In this document: positions 36,690-48,373 of the stretch, one piece after another | How the letters are laid out: each line of letters starts with the position of its first letter | Numbering within the stretch: the stretch's first letter is position 1 | Assembly: GCA_012932295.1 (NCBI GenBank) | Contig: JAAONU010000019.1 | Span: 19,601,908-19,665,907, forward strand | Length of the DNA stretch: 64,000 nt | Direction of reading: 5' to 3' | Source of the DNA: Cyclina sinensis | Taxonomy: Eukaryota > Mollusca > Bivalvia > Venerida > Veneridae | Program-made: the position numbers and the translations under genes | The notes under the pieces: model-generated | Told to the model about the DNA's origin: nothing | Seen by the model: the letters and a program-made list of their open reading frames with translations, nothing else | The model's database searches: none

Positions 36690-38664
36690 TCAGCCCCTGT
36701 GAAAAACAGTTCATGAAGTCATGCACATTTCAAACCAATCAAGATATGTTCATGAACTGTCCTTCAACAGTTCTTGACTCAAACTTTTGGATGTGATGCT
36801 CAGTTCATGAACAATTCAAGAACTGATGAAGAATCCACTGCAGTTCTTTAACTGCTCTTAAAATGTACATGAACTTTTCAAGACTGGATCAAGAATCCAT
36901 TCAGTTCTTCAACTGTTCATGAAGTAGGACCATGAACTGATAAATATCACATGGTTCTTGATTTAGATTTTGAGAGTGTTGATTAACCTTTAAGAGAACT
37001 TTGTTCCTGTGAAGAGTCTAACTCCAAGCAGTTGTTACTTCCCTTAAAGCACGGTTAGTTTAAGAAGGGGAAGTTACTCAGACAATCAAGTAGACCAAAA
37101 AAGAAATAGTGCCAATGCAGCATTGTTACAAAGTTAGTGAAATATTTAATCAAAATGTAGGGTCCGGCAGGAGAAAATGTAAGGAACATTGATCCATTAT
37201 AATTATTAATCGACAGATGATTTTACCTGGAACAGATTGTTTCTGTTTAAGGCCTAAAAACAAATCATTGTGTTGTTCTTTAAATCATAATTTGTTGATC
37301 ATTTTAATATACCTAATTCTGAAATATGCCTAGTCTGTACATTTCCCAGTGAGATGCACAACTGAACGTTATTCAAATTTTCCTGTTCAAACTCATCCAA
37401 AGGACTCTTGCCCAACATTGACATGGTTACCTCTGACAATGACCCTAGGTGGCACAAAAACATCCTCTCCATGTCTTCAGAAGACATCTTTGAACTTATG
37501 ATTCTAAACTCCCAACACTCAGAAGTGTGATGGCCATCATATGCCATTTTGAAGAAATTTATTACAACAGCATGTTCCGCCACGTTTGTTATCATTGTAC
37601 GACGATAAAACCCGTCCTTACAGTATATTTCCCATACCAGGCTTTACAAAATGGAACTGCAACAATTTCTTTTACAAGTCTGACCTTGAAAAAAAAAAAC
37701 GGTAGGGTCAAGAGACCCAAACGACACAAAGTTTTTATTTAGCCTGACAAAAATATCTGGGTGACTATCTTGAATTGGAAATCTGGCTCCGTTTCGGCAT
37801 ATGACATTGAAGCACATGTCCAATTTGATGGAGTGCCATAAATGTAAAAAAAACAAAACAAAACAAACAAACCTGCTTGTAAAAGATGAAATAAGTTGTA
37901 TATACAATATATTACTTTAAATTAGTAAATTATTATACTGTTGTATAGGCAAAATATCGTTTAGAGTCAGTTCAGGTTTATTTCAAATCACAGTCTATTA
38001 GTTTTCTTAAAGTGTATATTGTTGAAAAGTTTATACATGCTCATTCATGGTTTGTAGAAAACCTTGGAGACAGACAACATAAAAGTTTGAATTTGCACAC
38101 TTGCAATTTGTCTGACACTCCATTTGAAAAGAAGAGTTACAGCTCATTGATAATTCTCTGAGAAATTCAGACATTGATAATGCATCCAGTTCAAGAATGG
38201 TTCATGAATTTTCAGAGTATATAATTAAGTTTCAAATTCTAAGGTCAGCATATAGTCAGATGTTCACAGACAGCTTTCACAGCTTTATCAAACAGGTAAA
38301 GAAGTTACATGAATTTTTTCAGTTTGAATTATTAACATCACAAACTAATTAAAGATAAATATTCATTAACTGTTCACTTCAAATCCATGAACAGAAAATG
38401 AGCCATTGAAAAAGAGTTCATAAACTGTTCATGACCCAGAAAATATGAAGAATTTTTAAAGAACTTCTTTAGTGTGAAATGTACATGCACACTTCAAGCA
38501 ATTTTTTTCCCACATACAGTTCATTAACTGCAAATTTCAAGAACATTTTATGAATTTGGCTCTTTTTCTATTCATTGATAATTCATGCATAGTTCAAGAA
38601 TTGTATTCATGAACAGTTAATGAATGTTACATCAATTATTCATGAACAGTGGCTATCCACTTCA
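36690..38664. mobile_element. 2 kb element with TTCATGAA-rich sub-terminal regions
   Basis: Left end has CCCCTGTGAA and right end TTCACAGGG as short inverted ends. The first ~270 and last ~280 bases are packed with variants of GTTCATGAACTG and CAAGAACTG in both orientations, while the middle (36960-38380) has few. Clustered sub-terminal repeats are the usual transposase-binding layout of hAT and CACTA elements (family knowledge). No clear target duplication was found, so the class is open. Confidence 0.55.
37299..37595 (-). pseudogene. Unidentified coding-like fragment inside the 2 kb element
   Basis: A 98-codon open frame that also reads open a few codons upstream (KDGFYRRT before the Met). 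It has ordinary protein composition (AEHAVVINFFKMAYDGHHTS, MSSEDMERMFLCHLG) and a possible donor GTATAT after SELG. The 'DGFYRRTMI...VVINFF' stretch faintly recalls a Tudor fold, but the key YGN-type residues are absent. It may be a captured exon or decayed element gene. I do not assign a function. Confidence 0.25.
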
Positions 38665-40134
38665 CAGGGATGGTTGCAAAGGCAGAGTCAACTGCCTGCA
38701 ACAGTGTAACAGTAAAATATAGTTAATCAACTAAATTTGTTCTTAGCTATAACAATGGAAACTGAGAAAATAAATGGTATCTGTGCATGTGAAATCTGAA
38801 AACTGTTTTAACTAAATCAGAGACCAATAAAAAAATGTCGAACTGATAAAAACAGTTGTATTTGCTAACACTGACTAATAAATATCTCAAACATTACAAA
38901 AACACTTGTAAAATGCTGATCTGTTAAAGATAAGTGAGGATCAACCTAAAAAGTGCACTACAACAGTTGAGCATTGTAACTTAGATTACAGATTTCAATA
39001 ACAGCTGACTTGTAACTGTCACACAGAATAATGGAAAGAATATTGTACCGTCAATCAAATTTTGCCACTTATGAAATTATATATGATTTGGTGGCAACAG
39101 TCACATTGTTAATCTACTTTTCATTCAAGGAAAAGATTGAATTTAACTGTATGATTTATGCAGCCATTTTAATAAAATCACTTACTAGTTTCATTGCTAT
39201 TACAAACTAGATTCATGAAATGTTCAAAATTTTATGAATTTCTAAGTTTCAACCTTGAAAACTGTCATTGAGACTTTAAATTGCCCATTAGATAACCAAT
39301 ACATTTAAAATTCATATTACTTTGTTTAGTCATGTTCAAACAAATCGAAATTTATCACTTTTGAACTGCATACTAATAAAAGTATTTTATTACAATAAAA
39401 CTTAGCAAAACCATTAACAAAAAAAAAAACCCACACACACACACACTTTTAAAAGAAATATTTAAACATGTTTTGTGTCCTTCAATGACCTTTATTTTAT
39501 TTACTTTCAAGAAGGGAGACAACAAACTCCTGACTACAGTGTTTCTAGTAAGTACTGAATGCTCTCCCTTGGTTATTTTCATTCTGCCATTGAAATTTAA
39601 GTTTTAGCTTTGTCAGCAAAGGTGCTAAGCAATGCCATTGCCAGACCTGAAAAAACACAGAGGCAGAACCTGCATAGAGGGGTCCGGGGGGCATGCTCTC
39701 CACGAAATTTTTCTTTTGCTAGGAGCGATTTCCTGCATTCTTGAGTAGTTTTTGGTTGAATTAAGGCAAATTAGAAAGGTTACTGTGTTACTTTTCGAGC
39801 TATCGAAAATGGTATAATATGCCCTAAAAAAAAGAAGCAACTGCCTCATGTGCCTCAACGTAGCTATGGCACTGCTAAGATAACAGGAAATTAAGATGAC
39901 ACATAAAATGGGGATGTTAACTCCAAGTACTGTCAAGTTCATTCTTCGTAATTCATAAATGTATTTCAATTGTTCTTTATGTCACAGTGTAACTTGGAAA
40001 GTTTTGCATGATACCCAACAATTAACAAATGATATACTGCGTATACCTATTTTTCTGGCTCTTCTGCTATGAAAACAAAACAACTGACAATTTAAAGAAC
40101 ACAATATTCAAATTCCTTCATTAGACATTAAAGG
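38665..40134 (-). other. MYO18A: Intron sequence
   Basis: AT-rich, with a poly-A/CA microsatellite at 39418-39447. 39640-39740 carries a GGGGTCCGGGGGGCATGCTC word typical of a dispersed bivalve repeat. No gene seen; the 114-codon minus frame at 39625-39969 overlaps that repeat. Confidence 0.5.
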
Positions 40135-40572
40135 GACTGACTCACAAATGGGCCAATGATGAAAAAAAAGAAAATGTTTATTCATACAACTTGAAATTCT
40201 AGCTGTAATTGTGAAGAACATATCTAAAAAAAATTACTGACTCAATTTTTGTAACAGAAAAACATCAAAATATAAAGTTTTACACACTTTTATCAGTAAA
40301 ATATTTACCCCGTTAGTCACGAGGTTGATACTTTAGTTATAAAATAAATTTGGACGAATCCAGGTAATTCGTCTCTGTGGCTCAGTGCTGTAGATCGTCG
40401 CTCTAAATTTTACCGACCAAAAGGTCATTGGTTTGAATCCTGGTAAAATCAAAACTTTTTCTTTTCATTTTTCATGGTGTGTAGAAGCATAATATTATGC
40501 TTTTTCCATAGTATATTAACTTCTCTTAAATTTTAAAGAAAAAAATTTTCAGCTAAATTCTATGAGTCAGTC
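40135..40572 (+). mobile_element. Inverted-repeat element enclosing a tRNA-like block
   Basis: 438 bp bounded by GACTGACTCA (40135-40144) and its inverse TGAGTCAGTC (40563-40572). Inside, 40371-40445 resembles a tRNA or tRNA-SINE head: TCTGTGGCTCAGTGCTGTAG as A-box region and GGTTTGAATCCTGGT as B-box region. It looks like a SINE head framed by terminal inverted repeats. No open frame. Confidence 0.6.
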
Positions 40573-41768
40573 GCAGACACCATAATATCTAGAATACAAA
40601 ATGGCTACCCGCCCAAAAACCGTACAACAACAACATTCTACATAAAGACTAATAATGATGTTTTCAGTTTATCGGTTGTAATCAGAATTTTCTTACTGAC
40701 AGCAGGTAATAATTCATTCAATATCATTCACACTTAAATATTCATCAGTTTAGAGAATGCCTCAGACTCTCTTTAACAGAAGGCAACATACATAGATATC
40801 TGATTATAATAGAGAGAACATTGCAATGCATTATTGTTTTTCATTGCCTCAAAGTCAGAAGTTTTCTTTTCAACAAACTGATTACTGTACTAATACACCA
40901 CATAATGTTTCAAAGCAAAAATGTATCAGGTATATTGATGCAAATTATGAGAAATAGGAAATTTTAATTGTAAACATAAACATATTCTGCTGTGAATATT
41001 CAGTCAGGCCTTAAAAGTGATTTGCAATAACTGAGCAAATCTTTAATGATTATTATCATCATTACTGTGTTTTTGTGTGTTTACAAAACTGTTATAGCTT
41101 GTTATAATTCATTTCTGTAACATTTATATCTAAAAGCAAGTCTGCTACTTAGCAATATTTCATACAAAAAAGTTTTCTATCTGGAGGTATTTTACTTTGA
41201 ATCAGTTTAACAAATTCACAAGTATCGCCATACAGTTTTGTAAACCATACAAGACAGTGACAGTGAGCTAAAAAGTACAGTGATACTGTATTAAGACATG
41301 AAGCATGACGAATTTCAATTATATTTTGTCATTCCAACTTTCTTACAAATCAGCCTATTTAGTCCACTTGTATGGCTTAAAGGGATGGGAAAATTTAATT
41401 TACGTACTGTAAAAATACCTGTATAGATTGTATATAATAAACTGATGGGTAATGTACATAGATTCACTGACTGAACTGCAACTAATGGCTGCTGTTACAA
41501 GTCCTCAGAAAGTCTGAAGTTTCTACGGTGATATATATGACACCTGGGACTGGCGTCAGTATGTACAAATGTATATACAAAAACCTGTAATTTCTTACAT
41601 GCTTAAGTTATCATTGTAATTTTCTGTGAAAATCTATATTGAAATAATACAGAGATAGGCTGAAACTTCAAACTTCTCTATTACATGGGTAAATTGCATG
41701 TATTTGATATTTGTTGTATGAATCTTGAGTCTCATCATTAGCAGGATAATATTAACTGAATGAATTAA

Positions 41769-42003
41769 CCCTTTACTCCATAGATACGTGTTTTAACGCA
41801 TATGCGACCAGTGCAGATCCAGATCAGCCTGCACATTCGTGCAGTCTGATCAGGATCTCCACTGTTCGCTTTTATATCCATAAAAGTATTTCTGACTAAA
41901 AGGCGAACAGTGGAGATCCTGATCAGACTGCACGGATGTGCAGGCTGATCTGGATCTGCACTGGTCGCATATGAAATTTAACACTTAACCATGTGGTAAA
42001 GGG
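41769..42003. mobile_element. Palindromic piggyBac-like MITE
   Basis: Flanked by TTAA on both sides (41765-41768 and 42004-42007). The ends are CCCTTTAC and its inverse GTAAAGGG. The whole element is a near-perfect hairpin: GCATATGCGACCAGTGCAGA on the left faces TCTGCACTGGTCGCATATG on the right, and the arms stay paired through GGATCTCCACTGTTCGC to a loop near 41880. TTAA duplication and CCC-type ends are the piggyBac signature (family knowledge). Confidence 0.88.
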
Positions 42004-42858
42004 TTAACACAACTGAGGTACGACTGTCACAGTTTAATAGGTTTACACCAATGTAGTGTTATTGCTGTTGTTGTTTTTCAATCAGGATTCAAATCTTGAA
42101 ACTATCAAGCTTTCAAAAAAGTAAAGTGATTTTTTTTGTAGAGAAATGAGCTAATGGTATTACTTTATAAAGGCCTTCTACAATCTTACTAGTTACTATA
42201 ACATAATGTTGAAAGAAATCATCAAGAAATACAAAGTTGTAAGCATATGGTGAAGCTTCTAGCAATCTTGTTAAGACTTAAATTGAGCCTTTTAGTAATA
42301 GGGCTTTCAAACAGTTTGATCTAAAATCAATATAAACAGCAAATCTTCTTCTGACTGAAGAGCAGTGGTATCTGAAAATGATACATTGGAAAGAAACAGG
42401 TTTATATACTATACTGACAGCCACACTAAGAATATGTTGCCGAATTAACCATTTACCATTAACCAACTTAACTCAACCCTTACCATCCTATTCTTCACTG
42501 ATTATTCCTCACTACATGGGTATCACTAACTATAAACAGTGCCATCGATCAGCTCCTTAAATCAAAGCTAAGCTTTAAGTTAAAGTCACATTAAGTGTTT
42601 GTTTATCCAAACAATCACACAGAGTCCTACAAATATTCTACTTTGTGCTAAAACAAAATCCTTAAAAACATTATTCCTAAACAATTATTACATCCATCAA
42701 GAACTTACTGCAGGGGCTGCAACTTCTGGAAATGTCATCAATGTTGAGTCATCTGTACATTCTAAACTGTCTCAGCAGAATCATCATTAACATCTTTCTT
42801 TATCTACGATCATAATTATTTACATTTATATAATTCTTGAAAATGAAGAGTTACTTAC

Positions 42859-42942
42859 CCTTCGAAGACGTTTCACATGATTCAAGTTGGACACGGATGA
42901 TTTGAGACGGGGACTTGGTCTTCTAGTAATGATGGTACTCAT
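42859..42942 (-). CDS. MYO18A: Alternative first coding exon: 28-codon basic N-terminus
   Basis: ATG at 42942 in context AAGAAAATGAG, then 28 codons (MSTIITRRPSPRLKSSVSNL and NHVKRLRR) to a consensus donor AGG|GTAAGT at 42859. It ends in phase 0, so it can splice to 20884-21078 (or to any phase-0 exon). It has no PDZ; it is Arg/Ser-rich with a possible phospho-site RRPSPR. It would give a short-N-terminus isoform like the PDZ-less forms known for MYO18A. It is too short to appear as an open frame on its own; support is the start, codon content, perfect donor and phase. Confidence 0.6.
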
Positions 42943-45089
42943 TTTCTTATAATCCAAGTAATAATTCCATATATCAAATATCTCAAAAGATGGGAGTTAT
43001 ACTGGACTATTACTATCCAGCAAAACAATACACTAACTTCAACTTTGTTTTCAAGTCTTTTTTATCATCTCCAACAAGAGTTTAAATTTTCACTGAAGTA
43101 ATTCAGTAAAAACTATGAACTGCATACAAAGATATCAACTTTAAGATCAAGTATATTGCTGATTAAATTCCCCTATTAAAGCACGAATATGCAAACAAAA
43201 AATCAAGTTGTCTTTCACATGTATCAACTTCTTTTAAACCATATTTACATTTAAAGATTTTATCTGGCTACGTTCTGTTAAGCAGATGGTATAGTAAGCA
43301 TATAATATTTCACTTTTTCTTCTGCAGCATACAAATAATTCCAGTCTTCAATTATTCAACATCATATTATCACTATATATGTAAGTAAGCACAATATTAT
43401 TTCCATACATCGTAACGGGTAACTAGTGTGTGATCTTTTCGCACCCTCTTTTTCTTTATATTTCTTTATTAATAGCTTCCATTACATCTAACGATTGTAT
43501 GGCAAGTGATCCGTGACACAGTCATAATCTTTCAACACTTCAGCCATACGTTTACTATCACTTAGAAAAATGCGTCTTAAATAAACCGAAACCCAACTAT
43601 CATCATTATGGTCAATTCATCAACTGTGAAAATTGTGTGTATTTAATTACTAGGTATCAGCCCTCAAACTGGACAGCGTTAAGTCCCATTCAATTGTCAG
43701 TGTTCAGCCTAAACAGTGATTTTCCCTTCATGCTAGTCCAAATGATTTACGGACAAAATATTGTGTATTCTCGTTAAAAAAATGTGCCTTCAGGGCATAA
43801 AACACTTGTTTCACTTATTTTTGAATACTGAATAAGTAACAAGCTTCGTCAAACAATGACAACTACATTCTATTTACAAGGAATTTCAGTATTTATCATC
43901 AAAATAGCTTATAAAATTAGGTTAAGATATTCTTTAGTATAAAATCTTTTCCCCCATCTGGCATTCAAGTTTAAAAGCTATTACCTTTATGATATTTTCA
44001 TAAGGTCTCAAAAGGTGTTGTTTGATTAGACTCAAGGACAGTATCAGGTCATTATCAAGCCCTACTAAATTCAGACAATAATTATCAATTTTAGGGCGAG
44101 AAAATCAATTTTTCAACGGCTTGTAGAGTTTTCATTCATTTTATTTTTTTTGTATTTACAACCTGTTAAAATCTATTTGTGATCTGGCAAATCAAGCACT
44201 TTGTTTGCAAATAAACACTTAACTTATATTTATGACTTCTACTGAAGCATTTAATGCAAAATGTTCTAAAATTTCCGTTTAAATAAAATATAAAAATTTC
44301 AAAAATTTTATACACACTCGATCAAAAACCTTGCAAAATTATTTTGGGAACCTTAACATAATCCCATTAGTTTATGCTTCACAGACAAATTGACAAAACA
44401 GCTTTCTTACAATATGACACTTATGTTAATATCTTCCCTATCAAGTATTCTATTTCTTACAGTTCTATACAATACACAGGGTCAAATTTCTTATGAAATC
44501 TCCCATGAATATATAAATAAATATTCTCTATTATCAAACACCATTCAATGTATTCTTATGTTGGACAATTGCCCCCTGTATGGTATAAATGACACAACAC
44601 TTGATACCTTAAATACATGAGACTGAAGGTTTTCAGAAGTCAACTGGCACAAACAACATGAATACATCTTGGTCAGACCTGACTGAAGAAAGTCTTCCAC
44701 TTGCTGTACAGTGCTGGTCTTTTCTCTGCTATGATGAGGTGTATTGTGATGTGCTTTGTTCTGATTTGCTGTGATGTTTGTCTTGTGCGATGACAGTGTT
44801 TAAAGGTCTGTAACAGGAGTAATAAGTCGATAGAGTCAATCTGTCTAGTGTAATAACATTGATTCTTATATATATTATTATTGCTATAAGGCTGTGGAAT
44901 ATTTTTGATATACTGAGGTGTGCTTGTCAACACAATGAGCTAAATCAGCTTATTTCTGTGTGTTGCTTGATTTTAAATGAATATAGCTTTGTTGTATCTG
45001 GCTTATTTAATGTGTGATGTAATGTTGAATGCTTATTATAACTATAAATATGATGTTATAATGTACTAGGTAACATTTGATGTTTTGAA
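42943..45089 (-). other. MYO18A: Region upstream of the 28-codon exon; possible promoter area
   Basis: No coding exon seen. The stretch 43400-43600 has more CpG than its surroundings (CGTAACGGG, TTTTCGCACC, AACGATTG, GATCCGTGAC), which would fit the start region of the short isoform. This is a weak inference; no core promoter motif decides it. Confidence 0.25.
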
Positions 45090-46580
45090 GTGATCTACTT
45101 GATGTTCCCATGTGCTGCACTAGATGTTCTGAGCTGCTGCACTCAAGTGTTTCTAACTGCTGCCCTCCCCTCTGTTCTGATGTGCTGCTTTTTGTGTTCA
45201 GTTTAGCTGAATTTCATATTCAGATGTAGTGATATGCTATGCTAAATTCACATACCATTATGATGTGCTGCATTTTATGCTGTAATACGCTGCCCTTGAT
45301 TTCATAAACTCAGCATTCTGTGTTCTGCCTTGGTGAACTTATGTGCTGCTCTTGGTGTTTTGTTGTGCTGAACTGGTTTGTTCATTGTGCAGCATCTGAT
45401 GTTCTGATGTGTTGTACATACAGAGTTCAGATGTGCTGCACTACATGTTCTGGTCAGCCACCTTTGGTGATGAATGTGCTGCATCTGAAGTTTTGGTGTG
45501 TTTCAGTTTATGTTCTGATTTGCTACACTTGATGTTCTGATGCACTGAACTAGGTTTTACAATGTGCTGCAGTTGGTGTTTTGATGTATGGACATGGTGT
45601 TCTTATGTGCTGTGTTTGATGCTCCGATGTGCAGAACTTTGTGTTCTGATGTATTGACATCATGGTGTTCTGATGTGCTGCACTTGGTGTCCTGATGTAC
45701 TGCACCTTGTCTGGTGTTTTGATGTATGGACAAGGTGTTCTGATGTACTGCACCTGGACTGCTGTTTTGATGTATGGACAGGGTGTTCTGCTGTATGGAC
45801 AAGGTCTGGTATTCTTATGTATGGACATGGTGTTCTGATGTACTGCCCCTGGTCTGGTGTTTTGATGTATAGACAAGGTGTTCTGATGTACTGCACCTGG
45901 TTAGCTGTTTTGATGTATGGACATGGTGTTCTGATGTACTGTACCTGATTTGCTGTTTTATGTATGAACATGGTGTTCTGATGTACTGAACCTGGTCTGG
46001 TGTTTTGATATATGGACAAGGTTTTCTGATGTACTGCACCTGGGTTGGTTTTTTGATGTATGGACATGTTGTGATTATGTACTGCACCTGGTTTTGTGTT
46101 TTGATGTATGGACATGGTGTTCTGGTGTGCTGCACCTGGTTTGGAGTTTTGATGTATGGACATGGTGTTCTGATGTACTGCACCTGGTTTTGTGTTTTGA
46201 TGTATGGACATGGTGTTCTGATGTACTGCACCTGGTTTTGTGTTTTGATGTAAGGGCATGGTGTTCTGATGTACTACACTTGGTTTTGTGTTTTGATGTA
46301 TCGACATAGTGTTCTGATGTACTGCACCTGGTTTTGTGTTTTGATGTATCGACATGGTGTTCTGATGTACTGCACCTGGTTTTGTGTTTTGATGTATGGA
46401 CATGGTGTTCTGGTGTGCTGCACCTGGTTTGGAGTTTTGATGTATGGACATGGTGTTCTGATGTGCTGCATCTGGTTAGGTGTTTTGATGTATGGACATG
46501 GTGTTCTGATGTGCTGCATCTGGTTTGGTGTTTTGATGTATGGACATGGTGTTCTGATGTGCTGTGTTTGATGCTGCATC
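45090..46580. repeat. 48-bp minisatellite built of two 24-bp halves
   Basis: Regular part about 45560-46570: GTGTTTTGATGTATGGACAT then GGTGTTCTGATGTACTGCAC then CTGGTTTT, 48 bases per unit. The two halves share the skeleton GTGTT(T/C)TGATGTA. To the left (45090-45560) the array decays into single ~24-30 base units with GATGTGCTGCA. Because 48 is a multiple of three and the unit has no stop in several frames, both strands show long open frames. Confidence 0.95.
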
Positions 46581-47216
46581 AATGTTATAATGTCCGTGCT
46601 AGATTTTTTGATTCAGTTGTAATGCTTTAAGTGATGTGTTGTGATTCACCAATTGTGATAAATAATCAATTTTTCAGATCAAAATGATACAGTTTTATTA
46701 TATAATATGTTATATTTGGTAGTTAATGTTATGCTGCAAATGAAAACTGCTTCACATCTTGATGTCTTATGTTATTATGCACTATCTGATGTAATGATGT
46801 GCTTGCTTAAATGTAATGATGTAAATGCTAAGGATCTTCCATTTTACCCTTTTTTCAGGTCAATCAATGGCTAAGTATTTCCATGACATTATGAGTCAGT
46901 CATCATACACATGCACATACACATAAAAGGTTCAAGGAGCCTGAAGATAGTGCTCCTGTATCTTAACTATACCACAATTATTTAATCATTTTCTCACATC
47001 TTACTGGAGCAACAAAAGATACTAAACATCCTGTCCCCTAGGGGTGCTGAAGTTAATGGATAAGTAATTTGTAAGAATGTGACAGGTGACTGTAACCTGA
47101 TGACTACACAATTTGCTAGACAGACAAACTGACAGGTCATTGTCTGGCAAGGTAGACCAGAAGTGACCATGACCTCTAATAAAACTACCCTTTATGAAGT
47201 TTTTAGTATTTATACT

Positions 47217-48371
47217 ACAGTACACGCAGCGCGGACTTTGACATTGTTAACATTGTCGCGGGGACCGGTATTGTCTTCGGGTGGCCAGTCGCGGTGGACT
47301 GAACACCCGAAATTTCGGGTGTCCGCTAAAATGACCACCGCGACAACCGCCGAGAGGTATGACCACCGCGTGTCGCGGTGACCGAACGCCGCGCGCCCCC
47401 GCGATGTTCTGACTTGGAGATTACTGCATTTAAACATACTCAGCGTACAGTACACGTACGTGGTTTTCTTTTTACTCATTCTTATTTTACTTACATGTAT
47501 TTTGTGGCTAACTCCAGTTGGTCAAATTAAAACCAAATTTCAAGTACATATGCGGTGTAGGTTTATTGTGTACTTTCGTTTTTGGAATTTTTGAAAAACG
47601 CTTGTTACTATATAGCAAAATCGATCAATAATTTTTGCCAAGCGCCTAGACAATACAGATGTCGAAAGAAGTTAAACACGTGTTGACCTAAAAACACAGA
47701 CAATTCATTTTCTGAAAATATGATCAGCTGTTTCTGGAAGCAACTGCTTAACTGGTAATTCTTTGCGTAAACAAAAAGGAGCGTACATAAATGCATCATA
47801 ATTAGAGTGGATTTGTTCGAATTTTGACAGTTTAAATTAGATCTATTAACTTTTCGCAGTTTGATGATCGTTAGTAATTTATTTGCGTGTAATTTATTTG
47901 CGAGTGGATTAACGCAAACGCGGCACCGATTGAAGACTTGAAAATATATTAATTGCAGCAATTAAAGTTAACAAGATGGCATGTAGGTGTGTAAATCTAT
48001 TCATAATCGGCTGTGTTACCCTCAATCATACAACCAAACATCGAACGTCAACAAATAAAAGTTTGACCGGATGGGGTATTAAAAAGAAAAAGAAACAACT
48101 TCAACTGGTAATAATTACGTGTTTTTGTAACTCGTCTGAAAAAAAAATAGGGGAAAGTAAAATTGTGTTGCGACTTCGTTTTTTCGGACACCGCAAACCT
48201 CCGCGACCCGACGCCGCGAACTGGCGCGGTACTGAACACCGCAGACGGCCGCGCTGACCCCCGCATTTTATACGAATGAACACTCGACGCAGTGGTCATT
48301 TTGGTCGTCAACGCGGACAGTAAAATCGCGGGGACGGTTGTTCGTTGTCAAAGTCCGCGCTGCGTGTACTG
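47217..48371. mobile_element. CpG-rich TA-flanked inverted-repeat element
   Basis: 1155 bp between TA dinucleotides (47215-47216, 48372-48373). The first 26 bases (47217-47242, starting CAGTACACGCAGCGCGGACT) are an exact inverse of the last 26 (48346-48371). The outer ~200 bases at each end are GC- and CpG-rich (CCGCGTGTCGCGGTGACC, CCGCGACCCGACGCCGCG), the middle is AT-rich. CAGT ends and TA duplication fit the Tc1/mariner superfamily. The open frames inside (117 and 93 codons) are not recognisable as transposase. Confidence 0.85.
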
Positions 48372-48373
48372 TA

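Noticed and set aside
39625..39969. 114-codon minus-strand open frame
   Set aside because: Overlaps a dispersed repeat word (GGGGTCCGGGGGGCATGC); no domain.
45660..46451. 263-codon minus-strand open frame, and many overlapping frames on both strands
   Set aside because: Product of a 48-base tandem repeat without stops; no start context, splice signals or domain.
47608..47961. 117-codon minus-strand open frame inside the 47217-48371 element
   Set aside because: No transposase motif; AT-rich core of a short non-autonomous element.
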